Shown here one piece after another: positions 46,677 to 56,465 of a DNA stretch of 64,000 nt; positions within the stretch are counted from its first letter, which is position 1, and every line of letters starts with the position of its first letter. The DNA is from Kaistia adipata DSM 17808. GTDB lineage: Bacteria > Pseudomonadota > Alphaproteobacteria > Rhizobiales > Kaistiaceae. Both the position numbers and the translations under genes were made by a program. The stretch spans positions 620,001-684,000 of the forward strand of contig NZ_AUHO01000006.1 in NCBI RefSeq assembly GCF_000423225.1, read 5' to 3'. The notes under the pieces were generated by a model. It was not told the origin of the DNA. It was given only the letters and a program-made list of their open reading frames with translations, and searched no databases.

Positions 46677-47435
46677 TCAGTCGAACAGGGCGTTCAGCTC
46701 GTGCGCCTGGTCATAGGCCGTCATGTCGAGCCGGAGCGGCGTGACGGAAATGACGCCGCGCCGGAGCGCGTCGACGTCGGTGCCGGCGGCATGCTCCTCG
46801 TCGATGCGGCGATGCTTCAGCCAGAAATACGGATTGCCGCGGCCGTCATTGCGCTCGTCGACTGTGAGGCCGTGCGAGACGACGCCCTGCGAAGTTACCT
46901 CGACGCCGGCGATCAGGCCCGGCGCGCGGTTGGGGAAGTTCAGGTTGTAGAGCACGCCGCGCGGGCAGCCATGCGCGATCAGCTTCTTCAGGATGCGCGG
47001 CGCATGCGCCTCGACGGTCTCCCACGGAATCACCCGACGCCCATCGGCGAAATCGTAGGCCTGACTGAGCGCGATCGACGGAATGCCGAGCAGCGTGCCC
47101 TCGATGGCGCCGGCGACCGTGCCCGAATAGGTCACGTCGTCGGCGGCATTCTGCCCGGAATTGACGCCGGAGAGGACGAGGTCGGGCGCGCGGTCCATGA
47201 CCTTGCGCACGGCCATGATCACGCAGTCCGTCGGCGTGCCGCGCACCGCGTAGGTCTGCTCGGAGACCTGACGCAGGCGCAACGGATCGTTCAGCGTCAG
47301 CGAATGCGCCAGGCCCGACTGGTCGGTTTCCGGCGCGACCACCCAGACATCGTCCGACAGCGTCCGCGCGATGCGCTCCAGGACCGCAAGGCCGGGAGCA
47401 TGGATGCCGTCGTCATTGGTGATCAGGATGCGCAT
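46677..47435 (-). CDS. surE: 5'/3'-nucleotidase SurE
   Basis: SurE is a metal-dependent nucleotidase acting on nucleoside 5'- and 3'-monophosphates and short polyphosphate. The 252-residue length is typical. Metal ligands are visible in [12 protein letters not shown] (the Asp pair), QSGLAHSLT (Ser), and [20 protein letters not shown] (Asn). It lies 61 nt downstream of serS and 94 nt upstream of pcm, all on the minus strand, as in related genomes. Confidence 0.96.
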   Translation of the reverse strand: MRILITNDDGIHAPGLAVLERIARTLSDDVWVVAPETDQSGLAHSLTLNDPLRLRQVSEQTYAVRGTPTDCVIMAVRKVMDRAPDLVLSGVNSGQNAADDVTYSGTVAGAIEGTLLGIPSIALSQAYDFADGRRVIPWETVEAHAPRILKKLIAHGCPRGVLYNLNFPNRAPGLIAGVEVTSQGVVSHGLTVDERNDGRGNPYFWLKHRRIDEEHAAGTDVDALRRGVISVTPLRLDMTAYDQAHELNALFD

Positions 47436-47496
47436 GTCGGATCCGCTTTCGCTTTTCGTCGGGTCGATATGTGGAATGGTCGCTGGGCCGGAACCG

Positions 47497-48810
47497 TCAG
47501 GACGCGGCGAGAGTCTCCAGCCCGCCCATATAGGGCTTGAGCGCTGACGGGACCGTGACGCTGCCGTCCTCGTTCTGATAGGTCTCCATCACGGCGATCA
47601 GCGCGCGGCCGACGGCCGTGCCCGAGCCGTTCAGCGTGTGCACGAAGCGCGTGCCCTTCTCGCCGCCCTGGCGATAGCGAGCATTCATCCGGCGCGCCTG
47701 GAAATCGTCGCAGACCGACACGGACGAGATCTCGCGATAGGTGTTCTGCCCTGGAAGCCAGACCTCGATGTCGTAGGTCTTGCGCGAGCCGAAGCCCATA
47801 TCGCCGGTGCAGAGCGTCACGACGCGATAGTGCAGGTCGAGCTTCTTCAGCACGGCCTCGGCGCAGGCGAGCATGCGCTCGTGCTCGTCGATCGACGTCT
47901 CGGGCGTGGTGATCGAGACCAGCTCGACCTTGTTGAACTGATGCTGGCGCAGCATGCCGCGCGTATCGCGGCCGGCGGAACCCGCCTCCGAGCGGAAGCA
48001 GGGCGTCAGCGCCGTGAAGCGGAGCGGCAGCTCCTTCTCGTCGAGAATGCTCTCGCGCACCAGGTTGGTCAGCGGCACCTCGGCGGTCGGGATCAGCCAA
48101 TGCTGCTCGCCGGCCTTGAACAGGTCCTCGGCGAATTTCGGCAGCTGGGCCGTGCCATAAAGCGCGTCATCCTTGACCAGCAGCGGCGGCTGCACCTCGG
48201 TATAGCCGTGCTCGGTCGTGTGCAGATCGAGCATGAACTGGCCGATGGCGCGCTCCAGCCGGGCCAGTTGGCCCTTCAGCACGACGAAGCGACTGCCCGA
48301 GATTCGCGCCGCGGCCTCGAAATCCATCTGGCCGAGCGCCTCGCCGATATCGAAATGCTCTTTCGATTCAAAGCTGTGCACGCGCTTCTTCGGGCGAGCG
48401 GCGGCGGCCTGCTCTTCGGTCAGGTTGCGACCGAAATACGGGACGTTGTCGGCCTCGTCCTTGCCGAGAGGCACATCCTCGAGCGGCGCGTTCGGGATCA
48501 CCGCCAGCGCGTCGTCGAGCTCCTTGTTGAGGCGTCGCTCCTCGTCCTCGGCATGGGCCAGGAATTCCTTCAGCGTCGCCACCTCGGCCATCAGCCGCTG
48601 GGCCGTCTCTTCGTCCTTGGCGCCCTTCGCCTTGCCGATCTCCTTGGAGGCAGCGTTGCGGCGCTCCTGCGCGGCCTGGACCTTGACGATGTGGGCGCGG
48701 CGCGCCTCATCCAGGGCGATCAGCGTCGACGAGATCGGCTCGGCCCCACGACTGGCAAGCGCGCGGTCCAGCGCCTCGGGGTTTTCGCGGATCCATTTGA
48801 TATCGAGCAT
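47497..48810 (-). CDS. serS: Seryl-tRNA synthetase
   Basis: SerS charges tRNA-Ser with serine. The 437-residue protein has the N-terminal coiled-coil arm (about residues 30-105) and the class II core with motif 2 [27 protein letters not shown] and motif 3 [16 protein letters not shown]. The ATG at 48810 gives [14 protein letters not shown] with GAGG upstream. It heads the serS-surE-pcm-nlpD series. Between it and tatC is a terminator for the tat operon. Confidence 0.97.
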   Translation of the reverse strand: MLDIKWIRENPEALDRALASRGAEPISSTLIALDEARRAHIVKVQAAQERRNAASKEIGKAKGAKDEETAQRLMAEVATLKEFLAHAEDEERRLNKELDDALAVIPNAPLEDVPLGKDEADNVPYFGRNLTEEQAAAARPKKRVHSFESKEHFDIGEALGQMDFEAAARISGSRFVVLKGQLARLERAIGQFMLDLHTTEHGYTEVQPPLLVKDDALYGTAQLPKFAEDLFKAGEQHWLIPTAEVPLTNLVRESILDEKELPLRFTALTPCFRSEAGSAGRDTRGMLRQHQFNKVELVSITTPETSIDEHERMLACAEAVLKKLDLHYRVVTLCTGDMGFGSRKTYDIEVWLPGQNTYREISSVSVCDDFQARRMNARYRQGGEKGTRFVHTLNGSGTAVGRALIAVMETYQNEDGSVTVPSALKPYMGGLETLAAS

Positions 48811-48961
48811 GATCAAGCCTCGAGCAGAAGGCGGCCGTCATCCCGGCCGCAGAAGAGCGAAGATATCGCCGCATGACGGATAGTGTGAGTGGCGCGGCGG
48901 ATCAACCCGGGAGCGAGGCGCGGGAGCCAGAAAGCGCCGCCGCCACACGCCGCGCAGCAAA

Positions 48962-48990
48962 AAGCCGCGCCGCCCGGGGCGACGCGGCTT
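48962..48990 (-). terminator. Terminator of the tatABC operon
   Basis: Stem aagccgcg/cgcggctt with a GC-rich inner loop lies 27 nt after the tatC stop. On the minus strand it runs into TTTTTGC. Confidence 0.7.
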
Positions 48991-49016
48991 CGAGATGGGT
49001 CCAGTCAGGCGACGGC

Positions 49017-49838
49017 TCAGGCGCCGGCGCTTTCCTCGTCCGTGTCCTCCGACGCGGCCTCGGAACGCTTCCGCTCGACCATGCGCACGGAGAAGATCGA
49101 CGCCTCGTAGAGCAGCATGGCGGGGATCGCCAGCGAGATCTGGCTGATGATGTCCGGCGGCGTCAGGACCGCGGCGACGACGAAGGCGATGACGATCGCG
49201 TAGCGGCGCTTGTCCCGGAGCATCTGGCTCGAGACGACGCCGGCCCTACCCAGCAGCGTCAGCACCACCGGCAGCTGGAACACGATGCCGAAGGCCAGCG
49301 TCAGCGTCATGATTAGGCCGAGATACTCGTTGACCTTGAACAGCGCCTCGATCTGCGCCTTATGCTCGCCGCCGGTCTGCTGGAACGACAGGAAGAAGTG
49401 CAGCGCCATCGGCAGGACGAGGAAATAGACGAGCGCCGCGCCGATGATGAACAGCACCGGCGTCGCGATGAGATAGGGCACGAAGGCCTGCTTCTCATGC
49501 TTGTAGAGGCCGGGCGCCGCGAACTTGTAGATCTGCATGGCGATCACCGGGAAGGCGATGAACACCGCCCCGTACAGCGCCAGCTTCATCTGCGTCAGGA
49601 AATACTCCTGCGGCGCCGTGTAGATCAGCTTGACGTCCTGCGCCGGCCCCACCGCCCACTCATAGGGAAGCACGAGGATGTTGTAGATCGTGCCGGCGAA
49701 ATAGAAGCAGACCAGAAAGGCGAGCAGCACCGCCACCAGCGTCTTGATCAGCCGCGAGCGCAGCTCGATCAGATGCTCCATCAGCGGCATGCGGCTCGCT
49801 TCAATCTCGTCTTCTTCGGTCGTCGGTTTGTCGCTCAT
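49017..49838 (-). CDS. tatC: Sec-independent protein translocase TatC
   Basis: TatC is the twin-arginine signal-peptide receptor of the Tat pathway. The 273-residue protein has six membrane helices and the conserved N-terminal [18 protein letters not shown] and, later, [10 protein letters not shown] (here [11 protein letters not shown]). The C-terminus is acidic. Its start overlaps the tatB stop by 4 nt (ATGA at 49835-49838), so the two are translationally coupled. Confidence 0.97.
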   Translation of the reverse strand: MSDKPTTEEDEIEASRMPLMEHLIELRSRLIKTLVAVLLAFLVCFYFAGTIYNILVLPYEWAVGPAQDVKLIYTAPQEYFLTQMKLALYGAVFIAFPVIAMQIYKFAAPGLYKHEKQAFVPYLIATPVLFIIGAALVYFLVLPMALHFFLSFQQTGGEHKAQIEALFKVNEYLGLIMTLTLAFGIVFQLPVVLTLLGRAGVVSSQMLRDKRRYAIVIAFVVAAVLTPPDIISQISLAIPAMLLYEASIFSVRMVERKRSEAASEDTDEESAGA

Positions 49839-50470
49839 GTCTTGGACTCTTCGGTCGCGGGCACGGCGACCGACTGCGCAGGCGCCACGGCCGGCGAGGC
49901 GTCTGCCTCAGCGGACTTCGTCGACTTGCGCGGCTTGCGGGCCGGCGCGGCCTCGCCTTCGGCGGCCTTGGTGCGCGGTGCCCGCGGCTTGGCCGGTGCG
50001 TCGCCATCCGTTGCCGCCGACGTGCGCGGCGGCGCCCGTGGCTTCGACGCCGGCTTATCGGCCGGTTCCGGAGCGGCCGCGACCGGCGCTGCTGCCACTG
50101 CGGCGGGACTCGGTGCCGCCGCAGACGGCTCGATATCGGCGGCCGTCGCGGGTTGTAGTGGCTGGTCGATCGGCGGCGGCACCGGGGCCGGAGCCGGCTT
50201 CGCGACAGGGCCCGAAAGCGGGTTCAGGCTGTCCTTGATGTCGTTGATGGGGTTCAGGCCACGCAACTCGTCGAACGACTTCTTGACGTCGTCGAGCTCC
50301 GCCTCCTTGAGCGCCTCGTTGAACTGCCCCTGAAACTCACCCGCCATCTTACGCATCTTCGAGAGCGTGCGCCCCAGCGCACGCATCATTGGTGGCAGAT
50401 CCTTCGGACCCACCACGACGATCGCAACGACAGCGATGACGAGCAGTTCGCTCCAGCCGATATCCAGCAT
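49835..50470 (-). CDS. tatB: Sec-independent protein translocase TatB
   Basis: TatB passes substrates from TatC to TatA. The 211-residue protein starts [26 protein letters not shown], a single helix with the Glu and Gly-Pro hinge, then the amphipathic helix [27 protein letters not shown], and a long Ala/Pro/Lys-rich C-terminal tail (about 110 residues), a usual feature of rhizobial TatB. It lies between tatA (76 nt upstream) and tatC (overlapping). Confidence 0.95.
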   Translation of the reverse strand: MLDIGWSELLVIAVVAIVVVGPKDLPPMMRALGRTLSKMRKMAGEFQGQFNEALKEAELDDVKKSFDELRGLNPINDIKDSLNPLSGPVAKPAPAPVPPPIDQPLQPATAADIEPSAAAPSPAAVAAAPVAAAPEPADKPASKPRAPPRTSAATDGDAPAKPRAPRTKAAEGEAAPARKPRKSTKSAEADASPAVAPAQSVAVPATEESKT

Positions 50471-50546
50471 AGTCTCACACCGACCGGCCTACCTGGACCC
50501 GCACAGAGCGCGGATCCGGACGAGCGTCGCGGCCCTTCTTCAGGCC

Positions 50547-50771
50547 TTAGCTGGCGCGGGTCTTCTCGTCGGACTTCGGCGAGACGACGTCGGCGGGCTT
50601 ATGGTCGATCGTCGGCTTCTCGGCGCTGTCGTCGTCATCGGCGAGCCCCTTCTTGAAGCTCTTGACGCCCTTCGCCATGTCACCCATCACATCCGAAATC
50701 TTCCCCTTGCCGAACAGCAGGAGAACGATCACCAGCACGATCAGCCAGTGCCAGATGCTGAAAGAACCCAT
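50547..50771 (-). CDS. tatA: Sec-independent protein translocase TatA
   Basis: TatA forms the oligomeric pore of the Tat pathway. The 74-residue protein has the short membrane helix [15 protein letters not shown], the [24 protein letters not shown] hinge and amphipathic helix, and an acidic/polar tail. I start at the ATG at 50771 (MGSFSIWHW); the TTG before it would add one residue. It is first in tatABC. Confidence 0.95.
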   Translation of the reverse strand: MGSFSIWHWLIVLVIVLLLFGKGKISDVMGDMAKGVKSFKKGLADDDDSAEKPTIDHKPADVVSPKSDEKTRAS

Positions 50772-50869
50772 CAACTCATCTCCACAAAAAGAACGCAGCG
50801 CGCGTATGGTGCGCGACTATCGCAGACGGACCCAGCGGCCGCAACCAACCTCTTGACCCGCATGTAGGG

Positions 50870-51985
50870 TTATTCCGACTCTTTGGCAAACACGAGAACG
50901 TCACGCGGATCCGCGGTCAGCCATACCGTGCTGCCAACCGTGAACGGCATGATGTTTTCCCGCGTCCGGATCCGGACCGGCCGGTCGGTGCCGTCAATCG
51001 CCACGCTGAGGAGATCGACCTCACCGAGGAATTGGTGGCCGACGATCCGGCCGGGCACGCCGTCGCCGGCGATGGCGAAGCCGACGCCCTGCGGACGGAC
51101 GCCCACCACGACGGCGGCGCCGTCGGCATGGCCATGCGCGCTGAACGTGCCCATCGCGGTCTCGGCGCGACCGTTCTTCACCGTCGCCTCGAACTCGTTG
51201 AGCTCGGAGAAGAAGCGCGCCGCGTAGAGATCGACAGGCTTTTCGTAGAGCTGCCGCGCCGTGCCGACCTGAAGCAGCCTTCCATGCCGCATCAGCGCGA
51301 TGCGGTCGCCCATCCGCATCGCCTCCTCCGGATCATGGGTGACGATGATGCAGGTGGCGCGCGTCTCGCGGATGATCGCCATGGTCTCTTCCCGCACATG
51401 ATCGCGCAGGCGTTTGTCGAGACCCGAGAAGGGCTCGTCCATCAGCAGCATGGAGGGACGCGGCGCTATGGCGCGCGCCAGCGCCACGCGCTGCTGCTCG
51501 CCGCCCGAAAGCGCATGCGGATGCGCCGCGGCATAGCCGTCGAGGCCGACGCGCTGGAGCACCAGGCGCCCCTGTCGCTCAGCCTCGGCGCGCGGCAAGT
51601 CGTCGAGGCCGTAGGTGACGTTCTTCAGGATCGTCATGTGCGGAAACAGCGCGTAGTCCTGGAACATCAGGCCGACGCCACGCTTTTCCGGCGGCACGAA
51701 GGTCGTGGGTCCGGCCATCTCTCGACCGTTCACCGTGATGCGCCCGCCCGACGGGCGCTCGAGCCCGGCGGTGACGCGCAACAGGGTCGTCTTGCCGCAG
51801 CCCGACCGGCCGAGCAGGCAGATCACCTCGCCCGGCTCGATGTCCAGCTTGATGCCGCGCAACGACGGCGCGTCGCCGTAGTGATGCGTGACGCCGTCAA
51901 AGCCGAGCTTGGCGGCGATGGCGACACCGGCGGTGCCGCGACGTCCCCAGGCGGTGCGTTCAATCCATTGGGTGCTTGCGCTCAT
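50870..51985 (-). CDS. Orphan ABC transporter ATP-binding protein, ferric/spermidine-type (FbpC/PotA-like)
   Basis: This 371-residue protein has a full ABC domain (Walker A LLGRSGCGKTTLLRV, signature LSGGEQQRVALARAI, Walker B LLMDEPFSGLD) and a C-terminal TOBE-type domain with VVGVRPQGVGFAI. It is typical of ATPases for Fe(III), spermidine/putrescine or thiamine import. No permease or binding-protein gene adjoins it: the neighbours are scpB and tatA. In related genomes as I recall them, scpB and tatA are adjacent, so this gene looks like an insertion or a relocated component. The substrate and its partners are unknown. Confidence 0.88.
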   Translation of the reverse strand: MSASTQWIERTAWGRRGTAGVAIAAKLGFDGVTHHYGDAPSLRGIKLDIEPGEVICLLGRSGCGKTTLLRVTAGLERPSGGRITVNGREMAGPTTFVPPEKRGVGLMFQDYALFPHMTILKNVTYGLDDLPRAEAERQGRLVLQRVGLDGYAAAHPHALSGGEQQRVALARAIAPRPSMLLMDEPFSGLDKRLRDHVREETMAIIRETRATCIIVTHDPEEAMRMGDRIALMRHGRLLQVGTARQLYEKPVDLYAARFFSELNEFEATVKNGRAETAMGTFSAHGHADGAAVVVGVRPQGVGFAIAGDGVPGRIVGHQFLGEVDLLSVAIDGTDRPVRIRTRENIMPFTVGSTVWLTADPRDVLVFAKESE

Positions 51986-52069
51986 GCCTGCGGTTTAGCG
52001 GGTGAACGCGCCGCCGTCGAGTTTGTCATCGCGCCGGGGGGCCATGCCGCGTCGTGGAGGCGGCAGAGC

Positions 52070-52759
52070 CTAGTCGTGATCGGTCAGGCCGGCGGCCAGA
52101 AGATCGGCCGGATCGAGCGGGTCCTCGTCGTCGGTCAGGGCGTCGCCGTCGCGCGGCTCCGGCACGGTGAACCCGGGCGGGATACGCCCGTCGAGCAGCC
52201 CTGCCCCCTTGAGCTCGTCGAGGCCCGGCAGGTCGCCGATCGCCTCGAGGCCGAAATGCACGAGGAAGGCCTCCGTGGTGCCATAGGTGACCGGGCGGCC
52301 CGGCGAGCGCCGGCGGCCGCGCATACGGATCCAACCCGCCTCCATCAGCACGTCGATCGTGCCCTTGGAGATGGAAACGCCGCGGATCTCCTCGATCTCG
52401 GCACGCGTGACCGGCTGGTGATAGGCGATGATCGCCAGCGTCTCCAGCGCCGCGCGCGACAGCTTCTTCTGCTCGTGCGCGTCGCGCTGCAGCAGGAAGG
52501 CGAGATCGCTCGCCGTGCGGAACATGTACTTGCCGGCCACCTTCACGAGGTTCACGCCGCGCCCCGAATAGGCGTGCTCGATCTCGCGCAGCAACGCGTC
52601 GACGTCGCTACCCTCCGGCAGACGTGCCGCAAGCTCCGCCTTCGACAGGGGCTGGGCACTGGCGAACAGCATGGCCTCGACCATGCGCAGCGCCATGCGC
52701 TGCTCGGCCGACGCGAGCAGCGTCAGGTTTCCGGCCTCGGTGTTCAATCGGTCAGTCAT
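52070..52759 (-). CDS. scpB: Segregation and condensation protein B
   Basis: ScpB forms the SMC-ScpAB condensin with ScpA and SMC. The 229-residue product has two winged-helix domains (EQRMALRMVEAMLFASAQPLSKAELAARL and RAALETLAIIAYHQPVTRAEIEEIRGV, then TIDVLMEAGWIRMRGRRRSPGRPVTYGTTEAFLVHFGL). An acidic tail of about 40 residues follows. It begins at 52759 (MTDRLNTE), overlapping the scpA stop by 8 nt. A longer frame to 52783 is not needed. Confidence 0.95.
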   Translation of the reverse strand: MTDRLNTEAGNLTLLASAEQRMALRMVEAMLFASAQPLSKAELAARLPEGSDVDALLREIEHAYSGRGVNLVKVAGKYMFRTASDLAFLLQRDAHEQKKLSRAALETLAIIAYHQPVTRAEIEEIRGVSISKGTIDVLMEAGWIRMRGRRRSPGRPVTYGTTEAFLVHFGLEAIGDLPGLDELKGAGLLDGRIPPGFTVPEPRDGDALTDDEDPLDPADLLAAGLTDHD

Positions 52760-53588
52760 GATCGGTCTCCGCGCGGCCGCCATCGCGATCGCGCATGTAG
52801 AGCGAGGCGAACGGCGCCGTCTGGCGCAGCTCCACCCTGCCCTCGCGCACCAGCTCGAGGCTGGCGCTGAACGAACTCGCCAGCACCGTCGCCCGCATTT
52901 CCGGCGTCAGCACATAGGGCGACAGGAAGACGTCGACCGGCGTCCAGTCCGCGATGCTGCCGATCATCCGCGTCAGCACCTCGCGCGCCTCCGCCAGCGA
53001 CCACACCTGCCGGCGGCGCACATGTACGACCGAGACCATCTGGCGCTGCCGCTGGCCGGCATAGGCGCTCAGCAGGTCGTAGAGCGTGGCGCCATAGACG
53101 CTGTGGTCGATGACCTCGATCGGTTCCGGCATGCCGCGGGCGAACACCTCGCGGCCCAGCCTGTCGCGATTGACGAGCTTGGCCGACGCGTCACGCATCG
53201 CCTCGAGGCGCCGCAGCCGGAAGGCCAGCGCAGCGGCCATCTCCTCGCCGCTCGGCTCCTCGTCCGGGGCCGGCGCCGGCAGCAGCAGGCGCGATTTCAG
53301 ATAGGCGAGCCACGCCGCCATGACGAGATAGTCCGCCGCGAGCTCCAGCCGCAGCTGCCGCAGATGCTCGATATAGGCGAGATACTGCTCGGCCAGCGCC
53401 AGGATCGAGACCTTGGCGAGATCGACCTTCTGGGTGCGCGCGAGGGCCAGCAGCAGGTCGAGCGGGCCTTCGAAGCCGTCGACATCGACGACAAGCGCCG
53501 CCCCGGCCTCGGCGCGGTCGCCGCGCCCCTCCATCTCCCAGAGATCGCTCTGGCCGTTCTGGTCACTGGTCCCGGCCATTCCCGTCAC
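52752..53588 (-). CDS. scpA: Segregation and condensation protein A
   Basis: ScpA is the kleisin that bridges the SMC heads. The 278-residue protein has the kleisin N-terminal stretch VDGFEGPLDLLLALARTQKVDLAKVSI, then LAEQYLAYIEHLRQLRLELAADYLVMAAWLAYLKSRLLLP, and a C-terminal winged helix (VLASSFSASLELVREGRVELRQTAPFASLYMRD). The start is a GTG at 53588 (MTGMAGTSD) or the ATG at 53579; I use the GTG because it leaves 6 nt after the nagZ stop. It overlaps scpB. Confidence 0.94.
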   Translation of the reverse strand: MTGMAGTSDQNGQSDLWEMEGRGDRAEAGAALVVDVDGFEGPLDLLLALARTQKVDLAKVSILALAEQYLAYIEHLRQLRLELAADYLVMAAWLAYLKSRLLLPAPAPDEEPSGEEMAAALAFRLRRLEAMRDASAKLVNRDRLGREVFARGMPEPIEVIDHSVYGATLYDLLSAYAGQRQRQMVSVVHVRRRQVWSLAEAREVLTRMIGSIADWTPVDVFLSPYVLTPEMRATVLASSFSASLELVREGRVELRQTAPFASLYMRDRDGGRAETDHD

Positions 53589-53594
53589 GTCCGC

Positions 53595-54629
53595 TCAGGC
53601 TACCGCCGGCGGCCAGCCGGCACGCTCGGCGAGGGTGGCATATTCGGCCTCCGCCGCCTCGCGGTCGAGCGTGTGCGGCGGCTTGCGCGCGGCGCGGGCC
53701 GCCTCCGCTCGCTCCGCCGCTCTGCCGGACAGTTCGGGCACGGCGCGGGCAACGTCCCGCATCTCGTCCATCACGCCGTTGCAGTGCAGGACCATGTCGC
53801 AACCGGCCCCGAGCACCGCGGCGGCGCGGCTGGCGAAATCGCCGCCCAGCGCGTTCATCGACAGATCGTCGCTCATCAGGAGACCGTCGAAACCGATCGC
53901 GCCGCGAATGACCTCCTCGACGACGACGGGCGAGGTCGTCGCCGGCCGGTCCGGATCGACGGCGGTGAAGACGATATGCGCCGTCATCGCCATTGGCAGA
54001 TCGTTGAGCGCCCGGAACGGCACGAAATCCGACGCCTTCAGCGTAGACAGGCTGGCGTCCACGACCGGCAGGCTCAAATGGCTGTCGACGGTGGCCCTGC
54101 CATGGCCGGGCATGTGCTTCATCACCGGCAGCACGCCACCAGCGGCGAGGCCTTCCGTGGTCGCCCGACCGAGGACTGAAACCACGTCCGCAGCCTCCGC
54201 ATAGGCGCGATTGCCGATCGCCGCATGCGTCTGCGGCGTGCCGACGTCGAGCACGGGAAGGCAATCGACGGTGATGCCGAGATCGATCAGGTCGGAGGCG
54301 ATCAGCCGGCCATGCAGCCAGGCCATCCGGCGACCGGCGGCCTGATCCTCGGCATAGAGATCGCCGGCGAAGCGGGCCGCCGGGCGATTGCGCCAATGTG
54401 GCGGCGCGATGCGCTGGACGCGCCCCCCCTCCTGGTCGATCAGAACCGGGCGGTCCGGATCGCCGAGGACATCGCGGAAGGTCGCGACGAGGTCGCAGAC
54501 TTCTTCCGGCGAGCCGATGTTGCGCTTGAACAGGATCAGCGCCCAGGGCCGCTCGTCGCGGAAGAACGCGATCTCGTCGTCGGTGAGGCTGCGACCGGCG
54601 CAGCCCGAAATGAATGCTTTGGCGGTCAT
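53595..54629 (-). CDS. nagZ: Beta-N-acetylhexosaminidase (cytosolic muropeptide recycling)
   Basis: NagZ removes N-acetylglucosamine from recycled cell-wall muropeptides. The 344-residue GH3 protein has LIDQEGGRVQRI, the family motif KHMPGHGRATVDSHLSLP containing the catalytic His, and the nucleophile Asp in LLMSDDLSM. It lacks a signal peptide, as expected. It lies 6 nt upstream of scpA and 70 nt downstream of the SPOR gene. Its role fits the cell-wall context of the SPOR and NlpD neighbours. Confidence 0.96.
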   Translation of the reverse strand: MTAKAFISGCAGRSLTDDEIAFFRDERPWALILFKRNIGSPEEVCDLVATFRDVLGDPDRPVLIDQEGGRVQRIAPPHWRNRPAARFAGDLYAEDQAAGRRMAWLHGRLIASDLIDLGITVDCLPVLDVGTPQTHAAIGNRAYAEAADVVSVLGRATTEGLAAGGVLPVMKHMPGHGRATVDSHLSLPVVDASLSTLKASDFVPFRALNDLPMAMTAHIVFTAVDPDRPATTSPVVVEEVIRGAIGFDGLLMSDDLSMNALGGDFASRAAAVLGAGCDMVLHCNGVMDEMRDVARAVPELSGRAAERAEAARAARKPPHTLDREAAEAEYATLAERAGWPPAVA

Positions 54630-54699
54630 TCTTCGGCCTTAGCCGCTTGCCGTCAGGACCGCAAGCGGCGGCGATCCCGCCGCCTGCGTTCCGTCGCGG

Positions 54700-56400
54700 T
54701 CAGTTCTTCTGGACGATGCAGTCACCGCCGGCGGCACGCAGGCTTTCGCAGAGCGACACGGCTTGGTCGCGCGTCGCCATCGGCCCCACGCGAGTTCGGT
54801 AGTAGACGCCCTTGGCGCCGAGATCGGCGCGCACGATGTTGGGCTCCTGGCCACCGAGGATGCCGGGGAACTTGCGCTGCATGGCGCGATAGGCGGCCAC
54901 GGCCTGCTCTTCCGAGCGCTGCGACGACACCTGGACGACGAAACCATCGGATGCCGGCGCGCTGGCGCGCGGCGCCGCCGCGGCGGGCTCGGGAGCCGAT
55001 GCGGTCTGCTGCGGACGCGGCTTGGCAGGCGCCGGGGCAGGTTCCGGGGCGCGAGCGACCGGCGGGGCCTCCGGCTCCGGCGCTGCGGCGACGGGGTCCG
55101 GCTGGGCCGGTGCGCTGGCGGCGGGAGCGGCCGGCTGCGACGGCGCGTTGTCGGCGGACGCCGCGCCACCGCGCGGCTGCGCCTCGCTGGAAATGATCGT
55201 CCCGTCCGGCTTCACCACCACGGTGCGGACCTTGCGCGGACCCGAATCGAGATCGGTGGCCGGCGCGGCCGGAGCCGAACCGGCGAGATCGTCGATCGAC
55301 TGCGGCGTGCCGCCCTCGCCCGGCGCGCCGGGGAGAATGATGCGCGAGATCTCGCGGCTCGCTTCGGATTCGCTGCTCGCGGGGCGCTCGTCGATCGGAC
55401 CATCGTCGGGCAGCACGAGCTGTTCGTCGCCGGCAAGCTCCGGGCTGGCGCGGTCATAGATGAGCTTGTTCTGCGCCACCTCGGTCTCGGCCGGCTGGGC
55501 CGCCGGCTGGACCTTGGTCGGGCCCTCCTCGGCCGCGATCACGCGCGGCGCGCCGCTGTCGGTAGTGTCGCCGCCGCCCTTCAACGCCAGGGCGCCAAGG
55601 CCTCCGGCGAGGATGACCGCCAGGGCGCCTGCCGCGATCACCAGTCCCTTGCGGGAGCGGCGCGGCTCGTCATAGTCGCCGCCGCGGCCATAGACCTGCT
55701 GGTCGTCATAGCCGTCATCGTCGTAGCCGACGTTCGGATCGTCGCCATACGCGTCGCCATATCCGGTCGAACGATCGTCGGCGCCGTTTTCCTGCCCGGA
55801 ATAGTAGCTGTCGGCATATTGGGGCTGCTGCCCCCCGCGTCCCTGGTCCGGCGCGGCCGCATAGGCGGTTCCGGCATAGGGATCCTCGTCCTCATAGGCA
55901 GGCTGAGCGAAGGCTGCCTGCTGCGGGCGGGCCGCCGCCGGCTGGCGCGGCTCGGACTGATATCGGGGCTCCGCCTGCCGTGGCGGCTGCACCGGCTGCC
56001 ATTGCGGCGGCGTGACGGGACCGCCGGGACGCAGCCCGATATGATCGAAGCCGGAATCCCGCGGCGGCACGGCGCGCGGCGGCTGCGGCTCGACCTGGGC
56101 CGGCCGCCCGGACGACGCCCGGACCGACGGATCAAACGACGACTGCAGGTCGTTCATCAACTCGGACTCGAGATCGAACGACATATCGCCGGCATGGCCG
56201 GCCTGGCTCGGCCGCACGGTCGGCGCGGCCATGGGGGCGCGGCTGCCGACGATGTCATCAAAACTCGACTTGCCCGACACGATCCGCGCCAACTCGACCA
56301 GGGGGTCGTCTTCCGCGGCGGACGACTGCTCGTTGCGTCGCCCCGTATTCCCGTCGGCGGGGGCCCGACTCGAGAACGAGTTATCGTAGCGATCTGCCAT
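54700..56400 (-). CDS. SPOR domain-containing membrane protein
   Basis: This 566-residue protein has a long disordered N-terminal region rich in Pro, Gln, Tyr and Asp, one membrane helix (KGLVIAAGALAVILAGGLGALAL, about residue 250), a Pro/Ala-rich spacer, and a C-terminal SPOR domain (GFVVQVSSQRSEEQAVAAYRAMQRKF to CESLRAAGGDCIVQ). SPOR domains bind denuded peptidoglycan at the septum. The cytoplasmic N-terminus and periplasmic C-terminus resemble those of FtsN-like proteins, but orthology is not claimed. It lies between argS and nagZ, the usual place in Rhizobiales. Confidence 0.92.
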   Translation of the reverse strand: MADRYDNSFSSRAPADGNTGRRNEQSSAAEDDPLVELARIVSGKSSFDDIVGSRAPMAAPTVRPSQAGHAGDMSFDLESELMNDLQSSFDPSVRASSGRPAQVEPQPPRAVPPRDSGFDHIGLRPGGPVTPPQWQPVQPPRQAEPRYQSEPRQPAAARPQQAAFAQPAYEDEDPYAGTAYAAAPDQGRGGQQPQYADSYYSGQENGADDRSTGYGDAYGDDPNVGYDDDGYDDQQVYGRGGDYDEPRRSRKGLVIAAGALAVILAGGLGALALKGGGDTTDSGAPRVIAAEEGPTKVQPAAQPAETEVAQNKLIYDRASPELAGDEQLVLPDDGPIDERPASSESEASREISRIILPGAPGEGGTPQSIDDLAGSAPAAPATDLDSGPRKVRTVVVKPDGTIISSEAQPRGGAASADNAPSQPAAPAASAPAQPDPVAAAPEPEAPPVARAPEPAPAPAKPRPQQTASAPEPAAAAPRASAPASDGFVVQVSSQRSEEQAVAAYRAMQRKFPGILGGQEPNIVRADLGAKGVYYRTRVGPMATRDQAVSLCESLRAAGGDCIVQKN

Positions 56401-56465
56401 CGCGCTCCACTTTCCGTCTTACCCGATGCGGTTCGTCTTTCGGATGCCAAGCTCCGAGAGAGCCG

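Noticed and set aside
48873-49316. Plus-strand frame of 147 codons between serS and tatC
   Set aside because: It overlaps the tatC 3' half in antisense and includes the tat terminator. No ribosome-binding site or family similarity.
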